Source of the DNA: REEB76 sp963774895 | Lineage (GTDB): Bacteria > Pseudomonadota > Gammaproteobacteria > Natronospirales > REEB76 | NCBI GenBank assembly: GCA_963774895.1 | Contig: CAVZGN010000003.1 | Span: forward strand, 62,001-126,000 | Direction of reading: 5' to 3' | DNA: 64,000 nucleotides | Shown here: one piece after another, positions 19,464 to 28,715 of the stretch | Layout: each line of letters opens with the position of its first letter | Position numbering within the stretch: position 1 is the stretch's first letter | Translations under genes and position numbers: made by a program | The notes under the pieces: generated by a model | The model's input: the letters and a program-made list of their open reading frames with translations, nothing else | Told to the model about the DNA's origin: nothing | Database searches by the model: none

Positions 19464-20384
19464 TTAGCCGGAACCTTTAGTCTTGGTGTAACCGGTGCGT
19501 GCGTGGCGCTCGACAAAGGCGATGATCTCGCCCGCGATGTTCTTGCCGGTCGCGCTCTCGATGCCTTCGAGTCCCGGCGAGGAGTTCACTTCCAGCACCA
19601 GCGATCCCCTGATGGAACGGATCAGATCGACGCCGGCCACGTTAAGCCCCATGATTTTGGCGGCCTTGACAGCCATCTCCCGTTCTGCCGGCGTGATGCG
19701 GACGGCCTCGGCTTTGCCGCCGCGGTGCAAATTGGCGCGGAACTCGCCCTTGCGCGCCTGGCGCTTCATGGAGGCCACCACCCTGTTGCCGATCACGAAG
19801 CAGCGGATGTCGCTGCCGCGGGATTCCTTGATGAACTGTTGCACCAGGAAATGCGCGTCCAATCCACGGAAAGCGTCGATCACGCTCTCCGCGGCATGTC
19901 GGGTCTCCGCCAGCACCACACCCTGGCCCTGGGAGCCCTCGATCAGCTTGATGATGAGTGGCACGTCACCGACGATGGCCAGCAGGTCGTCGGTGTCATC
20001 CGGCGAATGCGCGAAACCAGTGACCGGCATGCCGATGCCCTTGCGCGCCAGCAGTTGCAGCGAGCGCAGCTTGTCGCGGGCACGGCTGATGGCCACCGAT
20101 TCGTTCAGCGAGAACACTCCGATCATCTCGAACTGGCGCAGTACCGCGGTGGCATAGAAAGTCACCGACTGTCCGATACGCGGTATCACCGCATCGAATT
20201 CTTCCAGCTTGCGCCCCTTATAGTGAATCTCGGGATTATGCACCGAGATATTCATGTAGCAACGTAACGGATCGATGACATACAGGTCATGACCGCGTTT
20301 CAGTCCCGCCTCCACCAGGCGCTTGGTGGAATACAGGCGCGTATTGCGCGACAGCACGGCGATCTTCAGGCGTTTGCTTTTCAT
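19464..20384 (-). CDS. rimK: RimK-type ATP-grasp glutamate ligase
   Basis: Adds glutamates to the C-terminus of ribosomal protein S6. 306 residues with the ATP-grasp layout: the N-terminal MKSKRLKIAVLSRN, a central IIKLIEGSQGQGVVLAE, RCFVIGNRVVASMKRQA, and the catalytic VLEVNSSPGLEGIE. The RimB-like peptidase gene ends four bases upstream of this start, so the two probably act together as in the rim operons of Pseudomonas. A poly-glutamate ligase with another target remains possible. Confidence 0.93.
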   Translation of the reverse strand: MKSKRLKIAVLSRNTRLYSTKRLVEAGLKRGHDLYVIDPLRCYMNISVHNPEIHYKGRKLEEFDAVIPRIGQSVTFYATAVLRQFEMIGVFSLNESVAISRARDKLRSLQLLARKGIGMPVTGFAHSPDDTDDLLAIVGDVPLIIKLIEGSQGQGVVLAETRHAAESVIDAFRGLDAHFLVQQFIKESRGSDIRCFVIGNRVVASMKRQARKGEFRANLHRGGKAEAVRITPAEREMAVKAAKIMGLNVAGVDLIRSIRGSLVLEVNSSPGLEGIESATGKNIAGEIIAFVERHARTGYTKTKGSG

Positions 20385-20388
20385 GGAT

Positions 20389-20883
20389 TCATACCGCGTC
20401 AGGTTTCTTCATCATCGCATCGGTCTTTTTTGCAGTTCGCCGCCCGCCAGTCACGTATGAGGCATCTGGGTCCACCAGCAGCCGGTCCCGCATGGCGCTG
20501 CGGCCGATCAGCAGCCGGAAACGCATGGGGTCCCGGGCGGTGAGCGTGAGTTCGATGGGCCAGGTTAGGGTGCCGATACGCACGCGTGTCGCGATCACCA
20601 AACGCCGTTCCCGATGGCCGCCGGAGTCCATCACCCAGCGTTCATCGATGACCTCAGCCGTACAGGTGATCTGCGGCCGCAGCCTGCGCTGCAGTGGATG
20701 CACGCCGAAACGCACCAGGCGGCGCCCCCGCTCGCTGAAGGTATCGACTGCAAAGGCGTGCAAGGCGGAGGTGCGCGCACCGGTGTCGATCTTGGCCTTG
20801 ATGCGAGTAATGCCGAGATCGGGTAACGCCGCCCATTCGCGCCAACCCATCTGTAACTTCATCGTTGTCGGCGCCTGTGCCAT
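20389..20883 (-). CDS. RimB-like retropepsin-type peptidase (RimK/LysX-associated)
   Basis: About 164 residues. IDTGARTSALHA carries the DTGA signature of retropepsin-like aspartic peptidases, and a second conserved block RFLLIGRSAMRDRLLVDP lies near the C-terminus. The family (PF05618) was long annotated as an ATP-dependent zinc protease but belongs with RimB, which removes glutamates added by RimK. Immediately upstream of rimK on the same strand. The start is uncertain: candidate codons at 20910 (GTG), 20883 and 20862 all lack a clear Shine-Dalgarno. I chose the first ATG. Confidence 0.85.
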   Translation of the reverse strand: MAQAPTTMKLQMGWREWAALPDLGITRIKAKIDTGARTSALHAFAVDTFSERGRRLVRFGVHPLQRRLRPQITCTAEVIDERWVMDSGGHRERRLVIATRVRIGTLTWPIELTLTARDPMRFRLLIGRSAMRDRLLVDPDASYVTGGRRTAKKTDAMMKKPDAV

Positions 20884-20955
20884 GTGCAAGACCCATATCG
20901 CGGCACACACTATACTATCATCACTGCATTGCAGTTTTTCCGCGGATACTCGGGC

Positions 20956-21912
20956 ATGCCGACCACAAATACGCCGCAGGTAGGTGTTTGCAACGATCCC
21001 TTGCAGTCAAGCTATGGGTTCGGTGATGGCCATCCTTTTGGTTACGACCGATTTGATGCGTTCTGGCGGGAGGCTAGCAGCCGGGGCATCGACAAAAACA
21101 CGCGGCCGATTTACGCGCGTACGGCGTCGCGTGATGAGCTGGAAACATTTCATACCCAGGCCTATCTTGATTTCATCATCCAGTGCAGCAGCCAGGGCGG
21201 TTATCTGGACGGCGGCGACACGCCGGCATTGCCCGGCATATTCGAGGCCGCGAGTCTGGTGGCGGGCGCCACCCTCAACGCAGTCGCAGGCGTGATGGCA
21301 GGGGATTACCGGCGCGCGTTCGTGCCGATCGCCGGCTTACATCACGCCGGACGCGACCATGCCGCCGGCTTCTGCGTGCTGAATGACATCGGTGTGGCTA
21401 TCGAACACCTGCGCCGAGCACACGCCATGAAGAATATCGCTTATGTGGATATCGATGCACATCATGGTGATGGCGTGTTCTACGCCTATGAAACCGATCC
21501 GGAGGTGTTGTTTGCCGATCTGCATGAGGATGGCCGCTTCCTGTATCCCGGCACCGGCGCTGCCGATGAGACCGGCAGCGGCAAAGCCGCCGGCACCAAA
21601 CTCAACATACCGATGCAGCCCGGCGCCGACGACCTGGAGTTCAAGCATGTCTGGGAGCAGGTAGAGAACTATCTCAGGAGACTGCAACCGCAGTTCATCC
21701 TGTTCCAGTGCGGTGCCGACAGCATCGAGGGCGATCCCATCACCCATCTGCGTTACTCGCCAGCGGCGCACGCCCATGCCGCCAGACGCCTGTGTGCGCT
21801 GGCGGATAAATATTGCGATGGCCGCATCGTGGGCCTGGGTGGCGGTGGCTACAACCGCCGCAACCTGGCGCTCGCCTGGAGTGCGGTGGTCGAGGCGTTC
21901 ATGGCAGCCTGA
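20956..21912 (+). CDS. Histone deacetylase family (acetylpolyamine/acetoin-type) amidohydrolase
   Basis: Zinc hydrolase of the HDAC superfamily, about 318 residues from the ATG at 20956. The active site is intact: GLHHAGRDHAAGFCVLND, the zinc ligands in YVDIDAHHGDGV, the third ligand in FQCGADSIEGDPI, and the GLGGGGY loop near the end. Bacterial members remove acetyl groups from polyamines, acetoin-related compounds or proteins; the substrate is unknown here. A TATACT box lies at 20911-20916 in the gap to the divergent rimB-like gene. Confidence 0.92.
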   Translation: MPTTNTPQVGVCNDPLQSSYGFGDGHPFGYDRFDAFWREASSRGIDKNTRPIYARTASRDELETFHTQAYLDFIIQCSSQGGYLDGGDTPALPGIFEAASLVAGATLNAVAGVMAGDYRRAFVPIAGLHHAGRDHAAGFCVLNDIGVAIEHLRRAHAMKNIAYVDIDAHHGDGVFYAYETDPEVLFADLHEDGRFLYPGTGAADETGSGKAAGTKLNIPMQPGADDLEFKHVWEQVENYLRRLQPQFILFQCGADSIEGDPITHLRYSPAAHAHAARRLCALADKYCDGRIVGLGGGGYNRRNLALAWSAVVEAFMAA

Positions 21913-21977
21913 TGCCTGCGGATGGTGGGGTACAATGATCCGCCAAAAGATAACTCGCCCCACCCTTGGAGTCGCTG

Positions 21978-23246
21978 ATGTTCAGCCAGGATATGACGAT
22001 CGCCGGGTTCGACGATGAGCTCTATGCCGCGCTGCATTCGGAGCTGCTGCGCCAGGAACAGAACATCGAATTGATCGCCTCCGAGAACTACGTGAGTCCG
22101 CGGGTACTGGCCGCCCAGGGTTCGGTGCTCACCAACAAGTACGCGGAAGGCTATCCCGGCAAGCGCTACTACGGCGGCTGTGAGTACGTGGACGTGGCCG
22201 AACGCCTGGCCATCGAGCGCGCCAAGAAACTCTTCGGCGCCGCTTACGCGAACGTGCAGCCGCACTCCGGCTCCCAGGCGAACGCCGCCGTGTACCTGGC
22301 GCTGCTGAAAGCCGGCGATACCATCCTCGGCATGAGTCTGGCGCACGGCGGGCATCTCACCCATGGCGCCAAGGTGAATTTCTCCGGAAAGTTCTTCAAC
22401 GCCGTGCAGTACGGCATCGACACCGCTACCGGCCTGATCGACTACCAGCAGGTGGCGCAACTCGCCGAACAGCACCAGCCGAAGATGATCGTGGCCGGGT
22501 TCTCCGCCTACTCACGCCGCATCGAATGGCAGAAGTTCCGTGAAATCGCGGATGCGGTGGGTGCCTATCTGTTCGTGGACATGGCGCATGTGGCCGGGTT
22601 GGTGGCGACCGGCATCTATCCTGATCCGGTGCAGATCGCAGACGTCACCACCACCACCACCCACAAGACTCTGCGCGGTCCGCGCGGCGGACTGATCCTG
22701 GCGCGTGCCAATGAGGAGATCGAGAAGAAACTGAACTCCACGGTGTTTCCCGGCACCCAGGGCGGACCTCTGATGCACGTGATCGCCGCCAAAGCGGTGG
22801 CGTTCCTGGAAGCCCTGCAACCGGAATTCAAGACCTACCAGCAAGAGGTGCTCGACAACGCTCGCGCCATGGCGGATGCGCTGCTCAAGCGCGGCTTCAA
22901 CATCGTATCCGGCGGCACCGACAATCACCTTTTCCTGATGGACCTGATCAGCAAGAACATCACCGGCAAGGATGCGGACGCGGCCTTGCACAAGGCCAAC
23001 ATCACCGTGAACAAGAATGCTGTGCCGAACGATCCGCGCCCGCCGATGGTGACCAGCGGCCTGCGAATCGGCACACCCGCGGCTACCACCCGTGGCTTCA
23101 AGCAGGCTGAGATACGCGAACTGGCCGGCTGGATAGCGGATATCCTCGACAATCTGGGCGATGAGAACATCATCGCAGAGGTGCGCGAGAAGGTACTGGC
23201 TATGTGCAGGAAGTTCCCGGTCTATCCTGCCAACTTGAAATTTTAA
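21978..23246 (+). CDS. glyA: Serine hydroxymethyltransferase
   Basis: PLP enzyme interconverting serine and glycine with transfer of one carbon to tetrahydrofolate. Start at the ATG at 21978, six bases after GGAG, giving the usual MFSQDMTIAGFD. Landmarks are ELIASENYVSP, YAEGYPGKRYYGG, the PLP-lysine motif TTTTHKTLRGPRGG, and the C-terminal TPAATTRGF. 422 residues. A TACAAT box lies at 21931-21936. Confidence 0.97.
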   Translation: MFSQDMTIAGFDDELYAALHSELLRQEQNIELIASENYVSPRVLAAQGSVLTNKYAEGYPGKRYYGGCEYVDVAERLAIERAKKLFGAAYANVQPHSGSQANAAVYLALLKAGDTILGMSLAHGGHLTHGAKVNFSGKFFNAVQYGIDTATGLIDYQQVAQLAEQHQPKMIVAGFSAYSRRIEWQKFREIADAVGAYLFVDMAHVAGLVATGIYPDPVQIADVTTTTTHKTLRGPRGGLILARANEEIEKKLNSTVFPGTQGGPLMHVIAAKAVAFLEALQPEFKTYQQEVLDNARAMADALLKRGFNIVSGGTDNHLFLMDLISKNITGKDADAALHKANITVNKNAVPNDPRPPMVTSGLRIGTPAATTRGFKQAEIRELAGWIADILDNLGDENIIAEVREKVLAMCRKFPVYPANLKF

Positions 23247-23264
23247 AGACCGGTTCCAGCAGCC

Positions 23265-23777
23265 ATGTACTGCCCATTCTGCAATCATGAGGACACCAAG
23301 GTGATCGATTCGCGCCTAGCCGGCGAGGGCGCGCAGGTGCGCCGCCGCCGTGAATGCGAGAAATGCGGCGAACGCTTCACTACATTCGAGACTGCCGAGC
23401 TGGTGATGCCGCGCATCATCAAGAGCAACGGCACCCGCGAGCCGTTCGATGAGCATAAACTGCGCGCCGGCATGATGCGCGCGCTGGAGAAGCGCCCGGT
23501 AAGTACCGAAGCCATCGAAGCTGCCATCGCGCGCATCACCCACAAGCTGCAGGTGACCGGCGAACGCGAGATCCGCTCACTGCAGGTCGGCGAGCGGGTC
23601 ATGGACGAGCTCAAAGCGCTCGACCAAGTCGCCTACGTGCGGTATGCCTCCGTGTACCGGAGTTTCCAGGACGTCAACGAATTCCGTGAGGAGATCCAGC
23701 GCCTGCAGGATGACGTTGCGCGTGAAGCCCTGAAACGCGAACAGATGCCGCTGTTACCGGATGAAGAAAAGAAATAA
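23265..23777 (+). CDS. nrdR: Transcriptional repressor NrdR
   Basis: Represses ribonucleotide reductase genes when dATP is high. It has an N-terminal zinc ribbon (MYCPFCNH ... CEKCGERFTTFE) followed by an ATP-cone domain. 170 residues. It lies between glyA and ribD, a standard gammaproteobacterial order. Confidence 0.97.
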   Translation: MYCPFCNHEDTKVIDSRLAGEGAQVRRRRECEKCGERFTTFETAELVMPRIIKSNGTREPFDEHKLRAGMMRALEKRPVSTEAIEAAIARITHKLQVTGEREIRSLQVGERVMDELKALDQVAYVRYASVYRSFQDVNEFREEIQRLQDDVAREALKREQMPLLPDEEKK

Positions 23778-23853
23778 GGGTTAGCGCCTGGCACTTTGCG
23801 GCGCTGCGAGACGGGTATATGCAGTATCCCTCCTATCAATCGGTCCTATATTG

Positions 23854-24951
23854 ATGTTCTCTGCCACTGACAAAGACCATATGGCTGAAGCCCTGCGACT
23901 TGCAGAACAGGGCCTGTACACTACGGACCCGAATCCGCGCGTCGGTTGTGTACTGGTGAAGGACGGCACTGTCGTCGGCCAGGGATTCCATCACCAGGCC
24001 GGGGAAGCGCATGCGGAGATACTCGCGCTCCGTCAGGCGGGCGAGAAGGCGCGTGGCGCCAGCGTGTATGTGACGCTGGAACCCTGCACACATTTCGGAC
24101 GTACCGGGCCGTGCGTGGGTGCGCTGGTGGATGCTGGAGTGGCACGCGTGATCGCGGCCATGCCGGATCCCAATCCAAAAGCCGGTACAGGTCTCGATAA
24201 ACTTCGTGACGTCGGCATCGAGACTGCTGTAGGCCTGATGGAAGCCGAAGCCCGGGAACTCAATCCGGGTTTCGTCAGCCGCATGACCCGCGGCCGTCCC
24301 TGGGTGCGCAGCAAACTGGCGGCGAGTCTCGACGGCCGTACTGCACTGGCTTTGGGCGCCAGCAAATGGATCAGCGGCGCGGCCGCGCGCGAAGATGCGC
24401 AACGCTGGCGGGCGCGCAGTTCGGCGATCCTCACCGGCATCGGCACGCTGCTGGCGGACGATCCGGCGCTCACGGTGCGGCTTGCGGGTGAGTGGCGTCA
24501 GCCACGACGCGTCGTCGTGGACACGCAGCTGCGCACGCCACCCAATGCCCAAGTGTTGCAACAGTCGGGTGAGACCCTGATCGCCACTGCGGTTGCAGAT
24601 ATGGGACGCCAGGCTGCATTGAAAGCAGCCGGTGCCGGAATCCTGGTGTTACCAATGGCTGATGGTCATATCGATCTTGCTGCCCTGATGCAGCAGCTCG
24701 CGGAACTGGAATGCAACGAACTGCTGGTGGAGGCAGGCGCGGTCTTGAATGGCGCGCTGCTTCAGGCTGGACTACTGGACGAGCTCATCATCTATATGGC
24801 ACCGCAGTTATTGGGGGATACCGCCCGCGGCATGTTCGCTCTGCCGGAGCTGCACAGCCTCGAAGAGCGTATCGATCTGCAACTCAAGGATGTGCGTATG
24901 CTGGGCGTGGATGTGCGTTTTCTGGCAATGCCGCAGGCGAGGAAAGCCTGA
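23854..24951 (+). CDS. ribD: Bifunctional pyrimidine deaminase/reductase RibD
   Basis: Second and third steps of riboflavin synthesis. The N-terminal deaminase domain has zinc motifs HAEILAL and TLEPCTHFGRTGPC. The C-terminal reductase domain has RSKLAASLDGRTAL and LLVEAGAVLNGALL. The ATG at 23854 is preferred over an overlapping TTG three bases earlier. The last base of the gene is shared with the ribE start. About 365 residues. Confidence 0.96.
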   Translation: MFSATDKDHMAEALRLAEQGLYTTDPNPRVGCVLVKDGTVVGQGFHHQAGEAHAEILALRQAGEKARGASVYVTLEPCTHFGRTGPCVGALVDAGVARVIAAMPDPNPKAGTGLDKLRDVGIETAVGLMEAEARELNPGFVSRMTRGRPWVRSKLAASLDGRTALALGASKWISGAAAREDAQRWRARSSAILTGIGTLLADDPALTVRLAGEWRQPRRVVVDTQLRTPPNAQVLQQSGETLIATAVADMGRQAALKAAGAGILVLPMADGHIDLAALMQQLAELECNELLVEAGAVLNGALLQAGLLDELIIYMAPQLLGDTARGMFALPELHSLEERIDLQLKDVRMLGVDVRFLAMPQARKA

Positions 24952-25556
24952 TGTTTACCGGGATCGTGCGGGTGGTTGGCAAGGTACAGGCGCTCGAGCC
25001 ACGTGGTGGCGACCTGCGTATGCACATACATGCCGCTGGCCTGGACATGAAAGCCATGAAAGTCGGAGACAGCATCGCCGTGAACGGTTGTTGCCTGACT
25101 GTCATCGAGAATCTGCCGGATGGCTTTAGTGTGGACGCTTCCCGGGAAACCCTGGAACTCACGACCCTGGGCTCATTCAAGGCAGGTGCGCCTGTGAATC
25201 TGGAGACTGCCCTGACCTTAACCACACCTCTGGGTGGGCATATGGTCACCGGGCATGTGGACGGTGTGGGCGTGGTGCAGTCGCGCCGGGAAGATGCCCG
25301 TTCAGTACGTTTCGTTATTGAGGCGCCCAAGCAACTGACACACTATATTGCCAGCAAGGGGTCTATCGGTGTGGATGGGGTGAGCCTGACAGTAAATTCT
25401 GTTGATGCACATACCTTTCAAGTGAATATAATTCCCCACACCCTGGAACATACCAACATGCGCGACTATCGCGCGGGTACACGCGTGAACCTGGAAGTGG
25501 ATCTGATTGCGCGCTATCTTGAGCGCCTGCTGTCAGCACGTATGCCTGCCAAGTGA
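24951..25556 (+). CDS. ribE: Riboflavin synthase alpha chain
   Basis: Dismutation of two lumazine molecules to riboflavin, the last step of the pathway. The start ATG at 24951 overlaps the ribD stop, and the protein opens with the invariant MFTGIV. Two lumazine-binding repeats: N-terminal GDSIAVNGCCLTV, and C-terminal KGSIGVDGVSLTVNSV with its FQVNIIPHTLEHTN follow-on. 201 residues. The gene is called ribE or ribC depending on the species. Confidence 0.95.
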   Translation: MFTGIVRVVGKVQALEPRGGDLRMHIHAAGLDMKAMKVGDSIAVNGCCLTVIENLPDGFSVDASRETLELTTLGSFKAGAPVNLETALTLTTPLGGHMVTGHVDGVGVVQSRREDARSVRFVIEAPKQLTHYIASKGSIGVDGVSLTVNSVDAHTFQVNIIPHTLEHTNMRDYRAGTRVNLEVDLIARYLERLLSARMPAK

Positions 25557-25583
25557 AGCAGGCGATTGATCTGGAGTAAGTGC

Positions 25584-26720
25584 ATGACGAATACTGTCTC
25601 GCCCATGAAGTACGCTCACCTCGACTCCATCGAGGCTATCCTCAAGGATATCCATGATGGAAAGATGGTCATCCTCATGGATGACGAGGATCGAGAGAAC
25701 GAAGGCGACCTCATCATGGCGGCTGAGAATGTGCGCCCCGAAGACATCAACTTCATGGCACGTTTTGGGCGTGGCCTCATCTGCCTGACTTTGACCCCCG
25801 AGCGTTGCCGTCAACTGCGCTTGCCGCTGATGGTGAGCGAGACCAATGAGACCCGTACCACCAACTTCACGCTCTCCATCGAAGCCGCGGAAGGCGTGAC
25901 CACTGGTATATCCGCCTATGACCGGGCGCACACGGTGCGTACCGCCGTGCGTCCGGACGCGTTGCCGGAGCATCTCAAGCAGCCCGGGCATGTATTTCCG
26001 ATCATGGCGCAGCCCGGCGGCGTGCTGACGCGCGCCGGCCATACGGAAGCCGGTTGCGATCTCACGCGCCTGGCGGGGCTCGAACCCGCGGCGGTGATCG
26101 TCGAGATACTCAACGAGGACGGCAGCATGGCGCGCCGCCCGGATCTGGAAAAGTTCGCCAAGGCCCATGGCCTGAAGATCGGCACCATCGCGGATCTCAT
26201 CAGCTACCGGCTGGCCAAGGAGAAGACCGTGGAACGCATCGCCGAGCGCACGGTGCCCACCGAGTTCGGCGAATTCCGGATGGCGGTCTATGAAGATCGG
26301 GTCAACAAGACCGTGCACCTGGCATTGATCAGCGGCGAGCTGCAACCGGAGCAACCGGTGTTGGTGAGAGTGCATCTGCAGAACACCCTCAACGACGTGG
26401 TCGGTGTGCGCTGGGATGATCTGGGCTGGCCGTTGCGCAATGCGCTGCGGCGCGTCGCCAGCGAGGGCGGCGTGGTGGTGATCCTGCGCCAGCCGGAGGA
26501 CCCGGCCGGATTGGTGGAACGCCTGCGCGGCCATTTGAACGCTGATGACGATAAAGAAGATGCTGCCGCCAATGGCGCCGTGCTGCGCACCTATGGCATC
26601 GGCGCCCAGATCCTCCTGGACCTGGGCGTGCGGCGCATGCGTGTCCTGAGCCAGCCGAAGAAGATGCACGGCCTCTCAGGATTTGGCCTGGAAGTGGTGG
26701 AATACGTGTCCTGCGATTAG
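25584..26720 (+). CDS. ribBA: 3,4-dihydroxy-2-butanone-4-phosphate synthase with degenerate GTP cyclohydrolase II domain
   Basis: The N-terminal half is a complete RibB: DDEDRENEGDLIMAAE, the RTTNFTLSIEA region, and HTEAGCDLTRLAG. The C-terminal half (about residues 205-375) follows the RibA plan, but where active enzymes have the zinc cysteines (SECLTGD ... RCDCG) this protein has QNTLNDV and RWDDLG, and the EGRGIGL loop is gone. It therefore probably supplies only the RibB reaction, and GTP cyclohydrolase II must come from elsewhere. Start at 25584, seven bases after GGAG. Confidence 0.92.
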   Translation: MTNTVSPMKYAHLDSIEAILKDIHDGKMVILMDDEDRENEGDLIMAAENVRPEDINFMARFGRGLICLTLTPERCRQLRLPLMVSETNETRTTNFTLSIEAAEGVTTGISAYDRAHTVRTAVRPDALPEHLKQPGHVFPIMAQPGGVLTRAGHTEAGCDLTRLAGLEPAAVIVEILNEDGSMARRPDLEKFAKAHGLKIGTIADLISYRLAKEKTVERIAERTVPTEFGEFRMAVYEDRVNKTVHLALISGELQPEQPVLVRVHLQNTLNDVVGVRWDDLGWPLRNALRRVASEGGVVVILRQPEDPAGLVERLRGHLNADDDKEDAAANGAVLRTYGIGAQILLDLGVRRMRVLSQPKKMHGLSGFGLEVVEYVSCD

Positions 26721-26796
26721 GTATCTGCGGCATGCTGCCGCCGTAAAGCGTGTCCGGCTCGGTTAGAATAGGCCTCATTCTTACCGGTTAATCAGC

Positions 26797-27273
26797 ATGA
26801 GCACCCATCCCAGAATTATAGAAGGCGGGACCACCGCAAATGGCGCGCGCGTGGCTATCGTGGCAGCGCGTTTCAATGCCTTGGTGGTGGACAAGCTGGT
26901 GAGTGGGGCATCGGAGACCCTGCATGCGAAGGGTGTGCGCGATGAAAACCTGACGCTGGTGCGAGTACCGGGTGCATTTGAGATCCCCATGGCTGTGAAG
27001 AAGCTGGTGGACAGCGGCCAGTACGCTGCGGTCATCGCGCTGGGTGCGGTGATCCGCGGCGAGACGCCGCATTTCGATCTGGTGGCGGGCGAGTGCGCCC
27101 GCGGCATCGCCCAGGTGGCCTTGGACAGCGGCGTGCCGGTGGCTTTCGGCGTGCTCACCTGCGACACGCTGGAGCAGGCGCTGGCGCGCGCCGGTGGCGG
27201 CGCCGGCAACAAAGGTGCGGATGCGGCCCTGGCAGCGCTGCAGATGGCTAGCCTGTTGCGGAAACTGGGCTGA
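26797..27273 (+). CDS. ribH: 6,7-dimethyl-8-ribityllumazine synthase
   Basis: Condenses dihydroxybutanone phosphate with the RibD product to give lumazine. 158 residues with the family landmarks RVPGAFEIP, ALGAVIRGETPHFD and the GGGAGNKG.DAA C-terminus. It precedes nusB by three bases, a conserved pair. Confidence 0.97.
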   Translation: MSTHPRIIEGGTTANGARVAIVAARFNALVVDKLVSGASETLHAKGVRDENLTLVRVPGAFEIPMAVKKLVDSGQYAAVIALGAVIRGETPHFDLVAGECARGIAQVALDSGVPVAFGVLTCDTLEQALARAGGGAGNKGADAALAALQMASLLRKLG

Positions 27274-27276
27274 GCC

Positions 27277-27735
27277 ATGGCGACACGCACCAAACACGGT
27301 GCACGAGCGCGTGCCCGCGCGCGGCGCCTGGCCTTGCAGGGACTCTACCAGTGGCAGCTGTCGGCGGCCTTGCCTGACGACATCATCAGCCAGTTGCGGC
27401 TGAGCCAGAACCTCAAGGATACCGATACCGATTATTTCGAAGCGCTGCTGCGTGGCGTCATCGCAGACAGTGACAATCTGGCGGCGGCGTTCTCGCCCTA
27501 TCTGGATCGTCCACTTGCGCGACTGGATCCGGTCGAACGCGGCATATTCCTGTTGGGTACCTACGAACTGAGTGCCTGCCCGGATGTGCCGTATCGTGTG
27601 GTGCTCAACGAAGCGGTGGAACTGGCCAAGAAATTCGGCGCTGAAGAAAGCCACAAATATGTGAACGCGGTACTGGATCGGGCCGCCAGCAAGCTGCGTG
27701 CGACGGAGCAAGGGGTGCGCGGCAGCGCTGACTGA
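27277..27735 (+). CDS. nusB: Transcription antitermination factor NusB
   Basis: Binds boxA RNA together with NusE to promote rRNA antitermination. 152 residues, all-helical, opening with an Arg-rich segment (ARARARRLALQGLYQWQ), with C-terminal signatures DVPYRVVLNEAVELAKKFG and FVN-type KYVNAVLD. Located between ribH and thiL as in most Gammaproteobacteria. Confidence 0.96.
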   Translation: MATRTKHGARARARARRLALQGLYQWQLSAALPDDIISQLRLSQNLKDTDTDYFEALLRGVIADSDNLAAAFSPYLDRPLARLDPVERGIFLLGTYELSACPDVPYRVVLNEAVELAKKFGAEESHKYVNAVLDRAASKLRATEQGVRGSAD

Positions 27736-27744
27736 CCATCACGC

Positions 27745-28713
27745 ATGGACGAATTCGAAATCATCCGCCGATATTTTATTGACAATTCCACGCACAGGGA
27801 TGACGTGCGCCTGGGCATAGGTGATGATGCCGCCATCCTGCGGGTGCCACCCGGACAGGAATTGGTTGTTTCGGTGGACTCATTGGTCGCCGGAGTGCAT
27901 TTCCCGGAAGATCTGCCGGCGGCCGCCATCGGCCACCGGGCGCTGGCAGTCAACCTGAGTGACCTGGCCGCCATGGGTGCCACTCCAGCTTGGGCCTTGC
28001 TGGCGCTCAGCCTGCCACAATCGGATGCCGGATGGCTCCAGGAATTTGCCCGTGGGTTCTTCGCGCTAGCACAGCGTTATCGAGTCGCGCTGGTGGGTGG
28101 AAATCTTGCTCGCGGCCCACTGAACATCACGGTCACGGTCCACGGACTGGTGCCTGACGGACAAGCCTTATTGCGATCAGGCGCACAGCCGGGTGATCAG
28201 ATTTATATCACTGGCTGTCTCGGCGATGCAGCCCAGGGCTTAAAGCAACTGCAGGAGCGCATGCAAATAACCGAAGACGACAGTTGTGTGCAGCGCTTCT
28301 GTTACCCGGAACCGCGCATCCAGGCGGGATCGGCGTTGCGCGGGATCGCCAGCTCGGCCATCGACATATCCGACGGGCTGGTGGCTGATCTCGGGCACAT
28401 TCTGCAAGCCAGTGGTGTGGGTGCAAAGCTGCAGGTGGAAAACTTGCCAATGTCGCTGTCGCTGTTGCGACACCAGACGCGGGAGCAGGCGCTGAACATA
28501 GCGTTGAGCGGAGGTGATGACTACGAACTGTGTTTTACCGTGTCTGAGGAACGCTTGCCGCAATTGGAGTCGCATGTGCACGAATTCGGCTGTCCTGTGA
28601 CACGTATCGGAGAAATCACCGCTACGAAAGACCTGCGCTGCCTGCAAGACGACAATACGGATTGGCTGTTGCCGGTCGCCGGCTACCGACATTTCAAGAC
28701 TAGATTGGATTAG
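27745..28713 (+). CDS. thiL: Thiamine-monophosphate kinase
   Basis: Phosphorylates thiamine monophosphate to the diphosphate cofactor. 322 residues of the PurM/ThiL fold: GIGDDAAIL, VSVDSLVAGVHF, NLSDLAAMGATP, VGGNLARGPLNITVT, and AIDISDGLVADL. Nine bases after nusB and two bases before pgpA, so probably part of the rib-nusB-thiL-pgpA transcript. Confidence 0.96.
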   Translation: MDEFEIIRRYFIDNSTHRDDVRLGIGDDAAILRVPPGQELVVSVDSLVAGVHFPEDLPAAAIGHRALAVNLSDLAAMGATPAWALLALSLPQSDAGWLQEFARGFFALAQRYRVALVGGNLARGPLNITVTVHGLVPDGQALLRSGAQPGDQIYITGCLGDAAQGLKQLQERMQITEDDSCVQRFCYPEPRIQAGSALRGIASSAIDISDGLVADLGHILQASGVGAKLQVENLPMSLSLLRHQTREQALNIALSGGDDYELCFTVSEERLPQLESHVHEFGCPVTRIGEITATKDLRCLQDDNTDWLLPVAGYRHFKTRLD

Positions 28714-28715
28714 CC

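Noticed and set aside
23778..23850. Possible FMN riboswitch before ribD
   Set aside because: The gap is only 73 bases and shows none of the conserved RFN stem sequences.
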